A stretch of DNA of 64,000 nt from assembly GCA_963842305.1 (NCBI GenBank), contig CAWJFW010000003.1, positions 510,567 to 574,566 of the forward strand, read 5' to 3'. The translations under genes were made by a program, and so were the position numbers. The notes beneath the pieces were generated by a model. It did not search any database, was not told where the DNA came from, and saw only the letters and a list, made by a program, of their open reading frames with translations. Numbering within the stretch: the first letter of the stretch is position 1; the number at the start of each line of letters is the position of its first letter. Of the stretch, positions 7,924 through 16,528 are shown one piece after another. This DNA comes from JAIBJN01 sp963842305 (GTDB lineage: Bacteria > Actinomycetota > Thermoleophilia > Gaiellales > Gaiellaceae).

Positions 7924-9408
7924 GTGCCTGTCGCCGATCTTCGCTCCTGGATCGACCTGCTCAAGCGGGAGGGCGAGTTGGTGGAGGTCGAGGCGGAGGT
8001 CGATCCGTACCTCGAGATCACGGAAATCGTCGACCGGGTCGTCAAGTCCGGCGGGGCGGCGCTTCTCTTCAGAAACGTCAGGGGCTCCGAGCGGCCGCTT
8101 CTGATCAACCAGTTCGGGACCGAGCGGCGCATGTGCCTCGCGTTCGGCGAGGAGAGCCTCGACGCGGTCGCGCGGAAGCTCGAGGACGTGCTCGAGATGC
8201 AGCCGCCGCAGGGCCTCGTCGAGAAGGTCAAGGGCCTCGGAAAGCTCAAGCGCCTCGCCGACTCGATGCCGAAGAGCGTCTCGCGCGGGGCGTGCCAGGA
8301 GATCGTGCTCGAGCCGGATCTCGATGCGCTTCCGATCCAGCACTGCTGGCCCGGAGACCCCGCGCCCTTCATCACGCTTCCGGCCGTGATCACGAAAGAC
8401 CCGCGGACAGGTGTCCGCAACGTCGGCATGTACCGGATGCAGAAGATCGACGCGCGCTCGACCTACATGCACTGGCAGATCCACAAAGACGGACGCGCCG
8501 ACTGGCTCGCAGCCGAAGGGACGATCCCCGTCGCCGTCGCGCTCGGGCTCGACCCGGTGACGGCCTACTCGGCGAGCGCGCCTCTCCCGAAGCACATCGA
8601 CGAGCTGATGCTCGCCGGCTTCCTCCGCGGCGAGGCGGTCGAGACCGTCAAGTGCAAGACCGTCGACCTCGAGGTGCCGGCCAATGCGGAGATCGTCCTC
8701 GAGGGGACGATCGAGGCCGGCGACATCGGGATCGAGGGGCCCTTCGGCGACCACACCGGCTACTACTCGCCGCCCGAGCCGTTCCCGGTCTTCCGACTCT
8801 CGGCGATGACGATGCGCCGCGACGCGATCTACCCGTCGATCGTCGTCGGGATCCCGCCTGCCGAGGACGCCTGGCTCGGAAAGGCGACCGAGCGCATCTT
8901 CCTGCCGGCGATCCGCATGACCGTTCCCGAGATCGTCGACTACGACCTCCCGGTCGCCGGCGCGTTCCACAACTGCGTGATCGTCTCGATCCGCAAGGCG
9001 TTCCCTGGCCACGCGAGGAAGGTCATGCACGCCATCTGGGGCCTCGGCATGCTGAGCCTCTCCAAGTCGGTCGTCGTCGTCGACCAGTCGGTCGACGTGC
9101 ACGACTACGAGCAGGTCTTCTTCCACGTCTGTGCGAACGTCGATCCGAAGCGCGACGTGCTGCTGAGCGAGGGCCCGCTCGACCAGCTCGACCACGCGGC
9201 CATGCTGCCCTGCTTCGGCGGTAAGCTCGGCGTCGACGCGACCCATAAGCTGCCCGAGGAAGGGGCACGGGAATGGCCCGAGCGAATCGAGATGACGCCT
9301 GAGGTTCGTGACACCGTCGACCGGCGGTGGGAGGAGTACGGCCTCGACGTTCCGGCCGCCTCAAACGGGCGAATTTCTCAGGTATTGAGGCAAAAGGTAC
9401 GTCGTTGA
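7924..9408 (+). CDS. UbiD-family prenylated-FMN decarboxylase (menaquinone pathway type)
   Basis: 494 residues, full UbiD length. UbiD enzymes use prenylated FMN made by UbiX to decarboxylate aromatic or unsaturated acids. In futalosine-pathway organisms a UbiD homologue removes the carboxylate of 1,4-dihydroxy-6-naphthoate or its prenylated product. The core EGPFGDHTGYYSPPEPFPV near residue 271 and the upstream VRNVGMYRMQ segment match the family's cofactor-binding regions. A ubiX lies 3 kb downstream and mqnE, mqnA and mqnC follow, so menaquinone synthesis is the likely role. Start GTG 7924. The stop TGA overlaps the -35 of the next promoter. Confidence 0.85.
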   Translation: MPVADLRSWIDLLKREGELVEVEAEVDPYLEITEIVDRVVKSGGAALLFRNVRGSERPLLINQFGTERRMCLAFGEESLDAVARKLEDVLEMQPPQGLVEKVKGLGKLKRLADSMPKSVSRGACQEIVLEPDLDALPIQHCWPGDPAPFITLPAVITKDPRTGVRNVGMYRMQKIDARSTYMHWQIHKDGRADWLAAEGTIPVAVALGLDPVTAYSASAPLPKHIDELMLAGFLRGEAVETVKCKTVDLEVPANAEIVLEGTIEAGDIGIEGPFGDHTGYYSPPEPFPVFRLSAMTMRRDAIYPSIVVGIPPAEDAWLGKATERIFLPAIRMTVPEIVDYDLPVAGAFHNCVIVSIRKAFPGHARKVMHAIWGLGMLSLSKSVVVVDQSVDVHDYEQVFFHVCANVDPKRDVLLSEGPLDQLDHAAMLPCFGGKLGVDATHKLPEEGAREWPERIEMTPEVRDTVDRRWEEYGLDVPAASNGRISQVLRQKVRR

Positions 9409-9434
9409 CAGAAACGCGGGCTCAGCGGGAGAAT
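9405..9434 (+). promoter_or_regulatory. promoter for the Rieske / cytochrome b operon
   Basis: A perfect TTGACA (9405-9410), partly made from the ubiD stop codon, is followed after 18 nt by GAGAAT (9429-9434), a partial -10. The predicted transcript would start near 9441 and carry a purine-rich GAAGGGAG ribosome-binding site just before the GTG of the Rieske gene at 9476. Confidence 0.4.
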
Positions 9435-9475
9435 GGCGGCGCTTGTAACAGCGAGGGCCGTCAGAAGGGAGCCGT

Positions 9476-10402
9476 GTGGCCGACGATCTAGAGCGGCCGG
9501 GGGAGACCCCCGAGCACGAGGACGCCGGGGCCCACCTTCCCGCTCCCACGATCTGGCCGTTCGCCTTCGCCGGCGCGGTCGCGCTCATCCTCCTCGGTCT
9601 GATCGTCAACAAGTGGGCGACGGTGATCGGCGTGATCCTCGCCGTCATCTTCGGCTTTCTCTGGATCCGCCAGGTCACCCGCGAGGTTCGCGGCGAGCCC
9701 GAGCCCCTCGAAGCTCCGACGCCCGAGCCGTTGGCGGTCGACGAGGAGGAGGGGCCGCCGCGCTACGAGCGCTCGAAGTTCCTCGAAGGCGCCACGCTCG
9801 GGATCGGCGCCGCCATCGGCGCCATCGTCACGCTCCCGGTGCTCGGCTTCGCCGTCGCTCCCGCCTTCGTCGGCCAGGACTACCCGGACGTCGACCTCGG
9901 ACCACTCGGCAACTACCCCGAGGGGCAATGGCTGATCGCCACGTTCACCTCGGCTCCCATCGACGGCTCCGTGTCGCGGCGAACCGCCTTCGTCCGCTAC
10001 AACGGGCTCAAGGACAGCGTCCCGAGCTTCTCGATCCTCTCGAACCGCTGCGTCCACCTCGGCTGCCCGACGCAGCCGCAGGGCCCGCCGGGTGAGCCGC
10101 GCAAGGTCGAGACCTCGGCGCTGCCGGTGGAGCTGACGCCGACCCAGCCTTCGGGCTACGGCTGTCCGTGCCACGGCGGCGCCTACGACGTCGAGGGAAA
10201 CCGCGTCGCCGGGCCCCCGGTCCGCGCCCTCGATCGGTACGAGTACTCGATCGTCGAGGGCAGCCTCGTGCTCGGCGCGGTCTACAGCGTGGCCGAGGTC
10301 GACGGCGAGGGCGCCGACGCAGTGATCGTCAAGTACAGCGCCGCCGACCCGGGCGTCCACGTGGACGGGCCAGAGCAGTACCTCTACCCGTACGTGCCGT
10401 GA
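9476..10402 (+). CDS. qcrA: Rieske iron-sulfur protein of the menaquinol:cytochrome c reductase
   Basis: 308 residues. Three hydrophobic segments (about 25-45, 45-62 and 105-125) precede an extracytoplasmic Rieske domain. The 2Fe-2S ligands are in RCVHLGC near residue 192 and GCPCHGGAYD near 230; the two cysteines expected to form the stabilising disulfide are present. The multi-helix N-terminus is the actinobacterial QcrA architecture rather than the single-helix form. It passes electrons from menaquinol to cytochrome c. GTG start at 9476 with a purine-rich RBS (AGAAGGGAG). It begins a three-gene operon with the two cytochrome subunits. Confidence 0.93.
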   Translation: MADDLERPGETPEHEDAGAHLPAPTIWPFAFAGAVALILLGLIVNKWATVIGVILAVIFGFLWIRQVTREVRGEPEPLEAPTPEPLAVDEEEGPPRYERSKFLEGATLGIGAAIGAIVTLPVLGFAVAPAFVGQDYPDVDLGPLGNYPEGQWLIATFTSAPIDGSVSRRTAFVRYNGLKDSVPSFSILSNRCVHLGCPTQPQGPPGEPRKVETSALPVELTPTQPSGYGCPCHGGAYDVEGNRVAGPPVRALDRYEYSIVEGSLVLGAVYSVAEVDGEGADAVIVKYSAADPGVHVDGPEQYLYPYVP

Positions 10403-10412
10403 GGAGCCGCTG

Positions 10413-11230
10413 ATGGCGCGAGCGAAGTCGAAAGGGAAGCATCCGGTCGGGAAGGCGCTGCTCGATTCCGCTCGACTGGCTCGAAGAGCGGTCCGGGCTG
10501 GTCGGCGCGACCAAGTACTTCCTCTTTCGCAAGGTCCCGCGCGACACGAACTGGTTCCAGACCCTCGGCTCGGCGACCCTGACGGCGTTCATCGTCCAGT
10601 TGTTCACCGGCGTCGTCCTCGCCTTTTACTACAAGCCGTCGCCGAACGAGGCCTACTCGTCGATCCAGTACATCACGAACGACCTCACGCTCGGCTGGCT
10701 CGTGCGCGGGATGCACCGCTGGGGCGCGAGCGTCTTCATCATCCTGCTCTTCCTGCACATGGGGCGGGTGTTCCTGTTCGGCGCCTACAAGTATCCGCGC
10801 GAGCTCAACTGGCTGCATCGGTGTCATGCTCCTCGTGCTGGCGATGCTCGAGGGCTTCACGGGCTACCTGCTCCCCTGGGACCAGACCGCCTACTGGGCC
10901 ACCGTCGTCGGCATCAACCTGAACGCGACCGCGCCGTTTGCGGGCCCGTTCCTCTCGGACTTCCTGCGCGGAGGGCAGGAGATCGGCACCGAGACGCTCT
11001 CACGCTTCTACTCGCTGCACATGCTGCTGATACCCGGCGGCCTGATCGGTCTGATCACACTGCACCTCTACCTCGTCATCCGCCTCGGCGTCACGTCGCC
11101 CCCTTGGTCGACGCACGCCGCCGGCAGGGAGCGGGAGGAGGTCATCACCGGCAAGCGGGGCCTCGTCGAGCCGAGGCCGCGGGGCGACGGAGGGGCGGCC
11201 GCCGACGTGAGGGGCCGGCCCGAAGCCTGA
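10413..11230 (+). CDS. qcrB: cytochrome b (N-terminal b6-type subunit), interrupted by two one-base frameshifts
   Basis: About 271 residues after bridging two shifts. The ATG at 10413 opens the gene. Frame changes are needed at 10467-10471 (GATTCCGCTCG) and near 10816 (CTGCATCGG); dropping one base at each restores a continuous cytochrome b. The heme b ligands are visible: GMHRW and LFLHMGR in one helix pair, YSLHMLL and LHLYLVIRLG in the other. The quinol-site hinge GYLLPWDQ is intact. This is the four-helix b6 half only; the C-terminal half is in the next gene. An essential gene with two independent indels suggests base-call errors rather than a true pseudogene. Confidence 0.85.
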
Positions 11231-11234
11231 TGCC

Positions 11235-12050
11235 ATGAGCAACGAAAAGGAACGGGCCTACTTCAAGCGGTACAAGGAGGACGTCCAGCGCGAGGGGAAG
11301 TCCTTCTACCCGTGGGCGATGTTCCACGACACCGTGATGAGCCTGGTCGTCGTGTGCGTCATCGTCGGCCTTGCGTGCATCTGGTACTTCACCTCGGGCG
11401 AGGAGGCCGGCGACGCGGGCGTCCTCGGCCCGCGCTACACGGCGGAGGCCGATCCGGGCACGACGTCGTTCGTGCCGCGCCCGGACTGGTACTTCTACTT
11501 CCTCTTCTACCTCCTGCGGATCTTCAAATGGCCGGAGTCGGTCATCCTCGGAACGGTCGGGATCCCGACGATCGCACTGATCCTGCTCGTGATCCTTCCG
11601 TTCGTCGACCGCCGGCGGGAGCGCCGCCTCGTTCGGCGACCCGTCGCAGTCGTCGCCGCGCTCCTCGTCATCGCGTCGATGGGCGTCCTCACCTACAAGG
11701 GCGCGACCGCCGAGGAGGCGCTCGCCTCCGAGAACGTCGAGCTCGTCGGCGAGTGGACGGAGGTGCAGGGGCTTTCCGAGGAAGGCGCCGAGGGGGCGAC
11801 CCTCTTCGCCGAGTCGGGCTGCATGAACTGCCACACGTACCTCGGCGCGGGCTCGAGCAACCTCGGCGCCCCCGATCTCTCGGAGATCGGCGCCTCCGGC
11901 ATGACGGCGGAGGACTTCGCCGCCTACGTCGCCAACCCGGCCGATTTCGGCAACACCGTCATGCCCTCGTTCGCGAATCTCGGCGAAGAGAACCTGCGGC
12001 TTCTCGGCATCTTCCTCTCCGAGTCGAAGGGCGCGGGCGGCGGCGAGTAG
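11235..12050 (+). CDS. cytochrome b C-terminal half (subunit IV-like) fused to monoheme cytochrome c
   Basis: 271 residues. The N-terminal half has three membrane helices and the subunit IV motif RPDWYFYFLFYLLRIFKWPE near residues 82-101, part of the quinol-oxidation site region. After a further helix near 140-155 comes a cytochrome c domain with one CMNCH heme site near residue 196 and a probable Met ligand in VMPSF. This split b6 / IV-c arrangement matches Bacillus QcrB and QcrC and differs from the diheme QcrC of Corynebacterium and Mycobacterium. It completes the bc-type complex with the two preceding genes, 4 nt downstream of cytochrome b. Complete and in frame. Confidence 0.92.
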   Translation: MSNEKERAYFKRYKEDVQREGKSFYPWAMFHDTVMSLVVVCVIVGLACIWYFTSGEEAGDAGVLGPRYTAEADPGTTSFVPRPDWYFYFLFYLLRIFKWPESVILGTVGIPTIALILLVILPFVDRRRERRLVRRPVAVVAALLVIASMGVLTYKGATAEEALASENVELVGEWTEVQGLSEEGAEGATLFAESGCMNCHTYLGAGSSNLGAPDLSEIGASGMTAEDFAAYVANPADFGNTVMPSFANLGEENLRLLGIFLSESKGAGGGE

Positions 12051-12068
12051 CGACCCCGCCTGGGGCCC

Positions 12069-12653
12069 GTGAACGTCTTCCTCGGAATAACCGGCGCGTC
12101 GGGCGCTCCGTATGCGGCACGCCTGCTGCAGGCGCTCTCGGCGTCGGGTGCCGAGGTCGGCCTCTGCATCTCGGACGCCGGCGTACAGGTCTGCGGGGCC
12201 GAACTCTACGGCGACATCGCGCTGGGGCGCGACGAAGTGACGCGGAGGCTGGTGGACGGGCTCGACGGCGTCTCGGTCATCGGTCTGCGCGACTACACGA
12301 CGCCGTATGCAAGCGGCTCCGCCCGGGTCGACGGCTACGTCGTCTGCCCCTGCTCGATGTCGACAGCGGCCAGCATTGCCGCCGGTGCTATGGCGAACCT
12401 CGTCCATCGAGCAGCGTCCGTTGCGTTGAAGGAGGAGCGAAAACTCGTCCTCGTGCCGCGCGAGACGCCGCTCTCGACGATCCACCTGGAGAACCTCCTG
12501 CGCCTGCGCCGAGCCGGTGCGACAGTCGTCATGGCGGCCCCGGGCTTCTACCATGGCCCCGAAACCATCGACGATCTGGTCAACTTCGTCGTTGCGCGAT
12601 GTCTGGACCAGCTGGGAATCGACCAGTCGCTCGTCAGCCGGTGGGGTCAGTGA
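12069..12653 (+). CDS. ubiX: flavin prenyltransferase UbiX
   Basis: 194 residues. UbiX attaches a dimethylallyl group to FMN to make the prenylated-FMN cofactor needed by UbiD. Signatures are the FMN loop GITGASGAPYA at residues 6-16, CPCSMSTAASIAAGAMANL (the conserved C-S-M/T-x-S/T region), and VPRETPLSTIHLENLLRL with the phosphate-binding Arg-Glu-Thr. Start GTG 12069. Its partner ubiD is 2.7 kb upstream, on the other side of the bc-complex genes. The stop overlaps the next gene's GTG by 4 nt. Confidence 0.93.
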   Translation: MNVFLGITGASGAPYAARLLQALSASGAEVGLCISDAGVQVCGAELYGDIALGRDEVTRRLVDGLDGVSVIGLRDYTTPYASGSARVDGYVVCPCSMSTAASIAAGAMANLVHRAASVALKEERKLVLVPRETPLSTIHLENLLRLRRAGATVVMAAPGFYHGPETIDDLVNFVVARCLDQLGIDQSLVSRWGQ

Positions 12654-13327
12654 GCTCCGGCACGCTCGCCCCAGCCGCCGTCGAGGGCATGTTCGACCGC
12701 ATCGCGCCGGTCTACGACACGATGAATCGCCTGATGACGGCGGGACTCGACCGCCGCTGGCGGCGACTGACCGTGAGCGCGGTCGTGCGGCCCGGCGACA
12801 GGGTGCTCGACGCCTGCTGCGGTACCGGTGACCTGGCGGTCGAGGCGGAGCGGGCCGGGGGCAACGTCACCGGGCTCGACTTCTCCGACCGCATGCTCGA
12901 GCGCGCCCGGCGAAAGTCGGATGGCGTCGAGTGGATCCGTGGCGACATGCTTGCGCTCCCGTTCGCCGACGGGTCCTTCGACGCGGTCACGGTCGGCTTC
13001 GGAATTCGCAACGTCGCGGACCTCGGCGCCGGGCTCCGTGAGCTGCAACGTGTGCTCCGGCCCGGCGGGCGCCTCGGCTGTCTCGAGATCACCCGTCCGA
13101 CAGGGGTGCTTCGACCCTTCTTCGCACTCTGGTTCGACGGGCTCGTACCACTGGCGGGGAAGCTGCTTCCGGGCGGCTCGGCCTACACCTATCTCCCCGC
13201 GAGCGTGCGCCGCTTCCCCGGGCCGGCCGATCTCGGCACCGCGATGCGCGACGCAGGCTTCGACGAGGTCGGCTGGCGCCTCCTCGGCGGTGGAATCGTC
13301 GCGCTCCATGTTGCGAGGACGGGATGA
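12650..13327 (+). CDS. menG: demethylmenaquinone methyltransferase (UbiE/MenG family)
   Basis: 225 residues. SAM-dependent C-methylation of demethylmenaquinone, the last step of menaquinone synthesis. The class I SAM motif LDACCGTGDLA lies near residue 54, followed by GLDFSDRML and the UbiE signature VTVGFGIRNVADLGAGLRE. The N-terminal FDRIAPVYDTMNRLMTAGLDRRWR is diagnostic of UbiE/MenG. The GTG at 12650 overlaps the ubiX stop (GTGA), and its own stop overlaps the next ATG by 4 nt, so the series is tightly coupled. Confidence 0.92.
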   Translation: MSSGTLAPAAVEGMFDRIAPVYDTMNRLMTAGLDRRWRRLTVSAVVRPGDRVLDACCGTGDLAVEAERAGGNVTGLDFSDRMLERARRKSDGVEWIRGDMLALPFADGSFDAVTVGFGIRNVADLGAGLRELQRVLRPGGRLGCLEITRPTGVLRPFFALWFDGLVPLAGKLLPGGSAYTYLPASVRRFPGPADLGTAMRDAGFDEVGWRLLGGGIVALHVARTG

Positions 13328-14244
13328 GTGCGCTCGCAACCGTCCGCGCCGCTCCGGGCCTCGACGCCTACCTGGAGCAGCTCGAGGCGCGGCTCGAGCG
13401 GTCCGTCGGCTCGCATCCGGGACTCGTCGGCGAAATCGGTACGGACACGCTGGCAGCGGGCGGCAAGCGGCTGCGACCGGTGCTCGTCTTCCTCTGCACG
13501 CCTCCGGACGACCGGGCCGGCGAGCGGGCAGTCGCGGGCGGCGCTGCCGTCGAGCTCGTGCACATGGCGACGCTCGTCCACGACGACCTGCTCGACGGCG
13601 CCGACCTCCGCCGCGGACGCCCGACCGCCTGGGCCGAGCACGGAGACGGCGCGGCGAAGGCCACGGGCGACTACCTCTTCGCGCGCGCCTTCGCCGAGCT
13701 CGCGGGAACCGGCGACGCCGAGGCCGTCGCCGTGCTTGCCGACGCGGCTCTCGCGCTCGCCCGTGGCGAGGCTCTCCAGCGCCGGCAGGCATTCAGGCCC
13801 GACACCTCCGTGGACGAATACCTCGCCCGCTGCTCGCTCAAGACCGGCAAGCTCTTCGAGGCGGCGTGCGTCATCGGCGGGGCGCGGCCGGAGCTCGGGT
13901 TCTTCGGCCTGTCGCTCGGCGTCGCGTTCCAGATCGCCGACGACATCCTCGACTGCACGGGCGACTTCGACACGACGGGGAAAGCCCCCGGCGTCGATCT
14001 GCGCGACGGGACGCCGACGCTGCCGCTCATCCTCGCCGCCCGCGAGGACGAGGGCATCCGGCGCGCGCTGGCGGGCCAGCAGGTGGACGGCGCGCTCGAG
14101 CGGGTGGCCGCCACGGGCGCGATCGAGACCGCGCGCGGCTTCGCCCTCGAGTACGCTGCCCGTGCCAGGGCGGCGCTCGACGGGGAGCCGGACCGCGAGT
14201 CGCTCGAAGCCCTCACGCATCTGGTGGTCGACCGGGATGGATGA
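13324..14244 (+). CDS. trans-polyprenyl diphosphate synthase
   Basis: 306 residues. Builds the isoprenoid side chain for menaquinone by adding isopentenyl diphosphate units. Both aspartate-rich motifs are present: DDLLDGADLRRGRPT near residue 87 and DDILD near 206, with the GGKRLRP substrate loop near residue 47 and a KTGKLFEA segment. The chain length cannot be read reliably from the sequence. The location between menG and mqnE argues for a menaquinone-chain synthase (IspB/HepT-like). 4-nt overlaps on both sides. Confidence 0.88.
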   Translation: MSALATVRAAPGLDAYLEQLEARLERSVGSHPGLVGEIGTDTLAAGGKRLRPVLVFLCTPPDDRAGERAVAGGAAVELVHMATLVHDDLLDGADLRRGRPTAWAEHGDGAAKATGDYLFARAFAELAGTGDAEAVAVLADAALALARGEALQRRQAFRPDTSVDEYLARCSLKTGKLFEAACVIGGARPELGFFGLSLGVAFQIADDILDCTGDFDTTGKAPGVDLRDGTPTLPLILAAREDEGIRRALAGQQVDGALERVAATGAIETARGFALEYAARARAALDGEPDRESLEALTHLVVDRDG

Positions 14245-15356
14245 GTAGCGTGGCGATCGTGACGCAGCAGTCGGCGCTCGACGCGATCCACGAGAAGGTG
14301 GCGGCCAACGAACGCCTCGACTTCGAGGACGGCCTCACGCTGATGGAGTCCGACGACCTCCTCCAGCTCGGTGAGCTGGCCGACACGGCGCGCCGGGTCC
14401 GCGGCGGTGGCGACGAGGTCTACTTCGTCCAGAACCTGTATCTGAACCAGACGAACGTGTGCCGCGTGAAGTGCAAGTTCTGCGCCTTCGCCGTCACGCA
14501 GAAGCAGGCGGGCGCGTACACGACCACGCCGGACGAGCTGGTCGAGGATGCGCTGCGCCAGCGTGAGCTCACCGGCTTCACCGAGATCCACATGGTGAAC
14601 GGCGAGAATCCGCACGTCGGCTTCGACTTCTACGTGGACACGATCCGCTCCCTGCGCGAGGCGATGCCCGACGTGCAACTGAAGTGCTACACGGCGAGCG
14701 AGATCCACCACATGACGAAACTCTCGGGCCTCTCGCACGAGCAGGTCCTCGTCGAGCTGAAGGCGGCGGGGCTCGACTCACTACCGGGCGGCGGCGCCGA
14801 GGTCTTCGCCGACCGCGTGCGGAGGCTCATCGCTCCCGGGAAGGAGCACCCCGACTTCTGGTTCCACACGCATCGCACCGCCCACGGCCTCGGCATGCAG
14901 ACGCACTGCACGATGCTCTACGGCCATGTGGAGACGTACGAGGAGCGCGTGGACCACCTGCTCCGCCTGCGCGAGCTCCAGGACGAGACTGGCGGCTTCC
15001 TCGCCTTCATCCCGCTGGCGTTCCATCCGGAGAACACGGTCTTCGAGCGGCGCGGCTGGACGCACACGGCGGGCTCCGACGACCTCAAGATGATCGCGGT
15101 CTCGCGGCTCCTGCTCGACAACATCGAGAACGTGAAGGCCTACTGGATCATGATGGGGATGCCGCTCGCGGCCGTTGCGCTGCACTTCGGCGCGAACGAC
15201 GTCCAGGGCACGGTCGTGCGCGAGGAGATCTTTCACGCGGCCGGCGCGACGACCGAGACGGAGCAGAAGATCGACGAGCTTGTCCGCTTCGTCCGGGAGG
15301 CGGGGCGCGTTCCGGTCCAGCGCGACACGTTCTACAACGAGGTTCGCCGGTGGTGA
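14241..15356 (+). CDS. mqnE: aminofutalosine synthase MqnE (radical SAM)
   Basis: 371 residues. It joins SAM-derived 5'-deoxyadenosyl radical chemistry to 3-(1-carboxyvinyloxy)benzoate to make 6-amino-6-deoxyfutalosine. The radical-SAM cysteines are C74, C78 and C81 (CxxxCxxC, within CRVKCKFC). The HMVNGENPHV segment after the first strands separates MqnE from MqnC, which has GGHHP at that place. LDSLPGGGAEVF is shared by both. ATG 14241 overlaps the prenyl synthase stop by 4 nt. Together with mqnA and mqnC this identifies the futalosine route. Confidence 0.9.
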   Translation: MSSVAIVTQQSALDAIHEKVAANERLDFEDGLTLMESDDLLQLGELADTARRVRGGGDEVYFVQNLYLNQTNVCRVKCKFCAFAVTQKQAGAYTTTPDELVEDALRQRELTGFTEIHMVNGENPHVGFDFYVDTIRSLREAMPDVQLKCYTASEIHHMTKLSGLSHEQVLVELKAAGLDSLPGGGAEVFADRVRRLIAPGKEHPDFWFHTHRTAHGLGMQTHCTMLYGHVETYEERVDHLLRLRELQDETGGFLAFIPLAFHPENTVFERRGWTHTAGSDDLKMIAVSRLLLDNIENVKAYWIMMGMPLAAVALHFGANDVQGTVVREEIFHAAGATTETEQKIDELVRFVREAGRVPVQRDTFYNEVRRW

Positions 15357-15358
15357 GC

Positions 15359-15767
15359 ATGACGCAGACGATCCCGGCGCTCCCTGTCCGGGACGTGGCC
15401 AAGTCGATCGAGTTCTACCGCGACAAGCTCGGCTTCGAGGTGCTTCACCATGACGGAGGCTTTGCGGTCGTGGGACGGGACGAGGCAGTTCTCCACCTCT
15501 GGGAGGCGGGCGATCGAGAGCTGGCGCGAGCGCGACTCCATCGAGCAGCCGGTCCGGTCCGGTGCCGAATCGTTCATCGCCGGGACGGCGAGCTGCCGGA
15601 TCCGCGTCGAGGACGTCGACGGGCTCCATGCCGAGTTGGCGGCGGCCCACGTGCTCCACCCTGCGTCGAGCGACGGCGTCACGGACACGGACTACGGTGC
15701 GCGCGACTTCGCCACACTGGATCTCGACGGCAACCTCGTCATCTTCTTCCGCTGGGATTTCGAATGA
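15359..15767 (+). CDS. glyoxalase/bleomycin-resistance-like (VOC) protein, one-base frameshift
   Basis: About 135 residues after bridging one shift. The first 49 residues (IPALPVRDVAKSIEFYRDKLGFEV and on to VLHLWEA) are a typical VOC-fold N-terminus. At 15503-15511 (GAGGCGGGCGATC) an extra base moves the rest, ending YGARDFATLDLDGNLVIFF, into another frame. VOC proteins act as metal-dependent lyases, dioxygenases or antibiotic-binding proteins; this one resembles bleomycin-resistance type members. Substrate unknown. It starts 2 nt after mqnE and its stop overlaps mqnA, so it is part of the operon despite having no known role in menaquinone synthesis. Confidence 0.7.
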
Positions 15768-16528
15768 TCCGGCTCGGCCGCATCTCCTACGTGAACATGG
15801 CGCCCGTCTTCCACCGGCTCGACGCCGAGGTCGAGGAAGTCCACGGCGTCCCGACCGACCTGAACGCACGCCTGCTGGCGGGGGAGATCGACCTCGCCCC
15901 GATCTCGTCGATCGAATACGCGCGGCATGCCGACCGGCTCCGCATCCTGCCGCGCCTCTGCGTCTCCTCCGAAGGGGCCGTCGACTCGATCCAGCTCGTG
16001 TCACGAACCCCGCTCGAGCACATCGACTCGGTGGCGGTGACGCCGGAGAGCGCGACGTCGGTCGTGCTGACGAAGGTCCTCTTGCCCGACGCCGTGCTCG
16101 TTCCGCTTGGCAAGAAGGCCGAGGCGAAGCTCCTGATCGGTGACGCGGCGCTCCGGAGTGCCTTCGAGGATCCGACGCCCCACCACGACCTTGGGAGGCT
16201 CTGGCTCGAGCGAACCGGCCTGCCGATGGTCTTCGCAGTCTGGGCGTGCCCCGACCCGGCGCCGCCGGGGGTCCGTGAGCTCGAGGAGGCTCTGGTCTCC
16301 TCGGTTCGGCTCGCGCGCGCCGAGCCGGAGCGCCTGGCGTTCGAGGCGAGCACGGCCTACGGCTATCCCGCGGGCTTCCTCGCCCGTTATTTCGAAAAGC
16401 TCCGTTACAGCTTCGGGCCCCGCGAGCGGGCGGGGCTGATCACGTTCTTCGAGCTCGCCCGAGACGTCGGGGAGCTGGAGCGGGTGCCGGAGCTTCGCTT
16501 TGTCGCAGCGGAGGCGGTGTCGGCGTGA
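15764..16528 (+). CDS. mqnA: chorismate dehydratase MqnA
   Basis: 254 residues. First enzyme of the futalosine pathway: it dehydrates chorismate to 3-[(1-carboxyvinyl)oxy]benzoate. The N-terminal RLGRISYVNMAPVFHRL, the middle LAPISSIEYAR and the VFAVWACPD segment match the MqnA/MqnD periplasmic-binding-like fold, and the SYVN and ISSIEYA patterns are those of MqnA. The ATG at 15764 overlaps the VOC gene's stop, and mqnC overlaps its end by 4 nt. Confidence 0.9.
   Translation: MIRLGRISYVNMAPVFHRLDAEVEEVHGVPTDLNARLLAGEIDLAPISSIEYARHADRLRILPRLCVSSEGAVDSIQLVSRTPLEHIDSVAVTPESATSVVLTKVLLPDAVLVPLGKKAEAKLLIGDAALRSAFEDPTPHHDLGRLWLERTGLPMVFAVWACPDPAPPGVRELEEALVSSVRLARAEPERLAFEASTAYGYPAGFLARYFEKLRYSFGPRERAGLITFFELARDVGELERVPELRFVAAEAVSA

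Noticed and set aside
10413..11230. Programmed ribosomal frameshifting in cytochrome b
   Set aside because: There are two shifts, neither on a slippery heptamer or followed by a clear pseudoknot, and similar single-base shifts occur in unrelated genes. Indel error is simpler.
11145..12554. Long minus-strand open frames opposite the cytochrome, sqdB and GT-C genes
   Set aside because: High GC makes antisense frames long. Their proteins are Arg, Glu or Asp-rich without domains, while the plus-strand genes have clear motifs.
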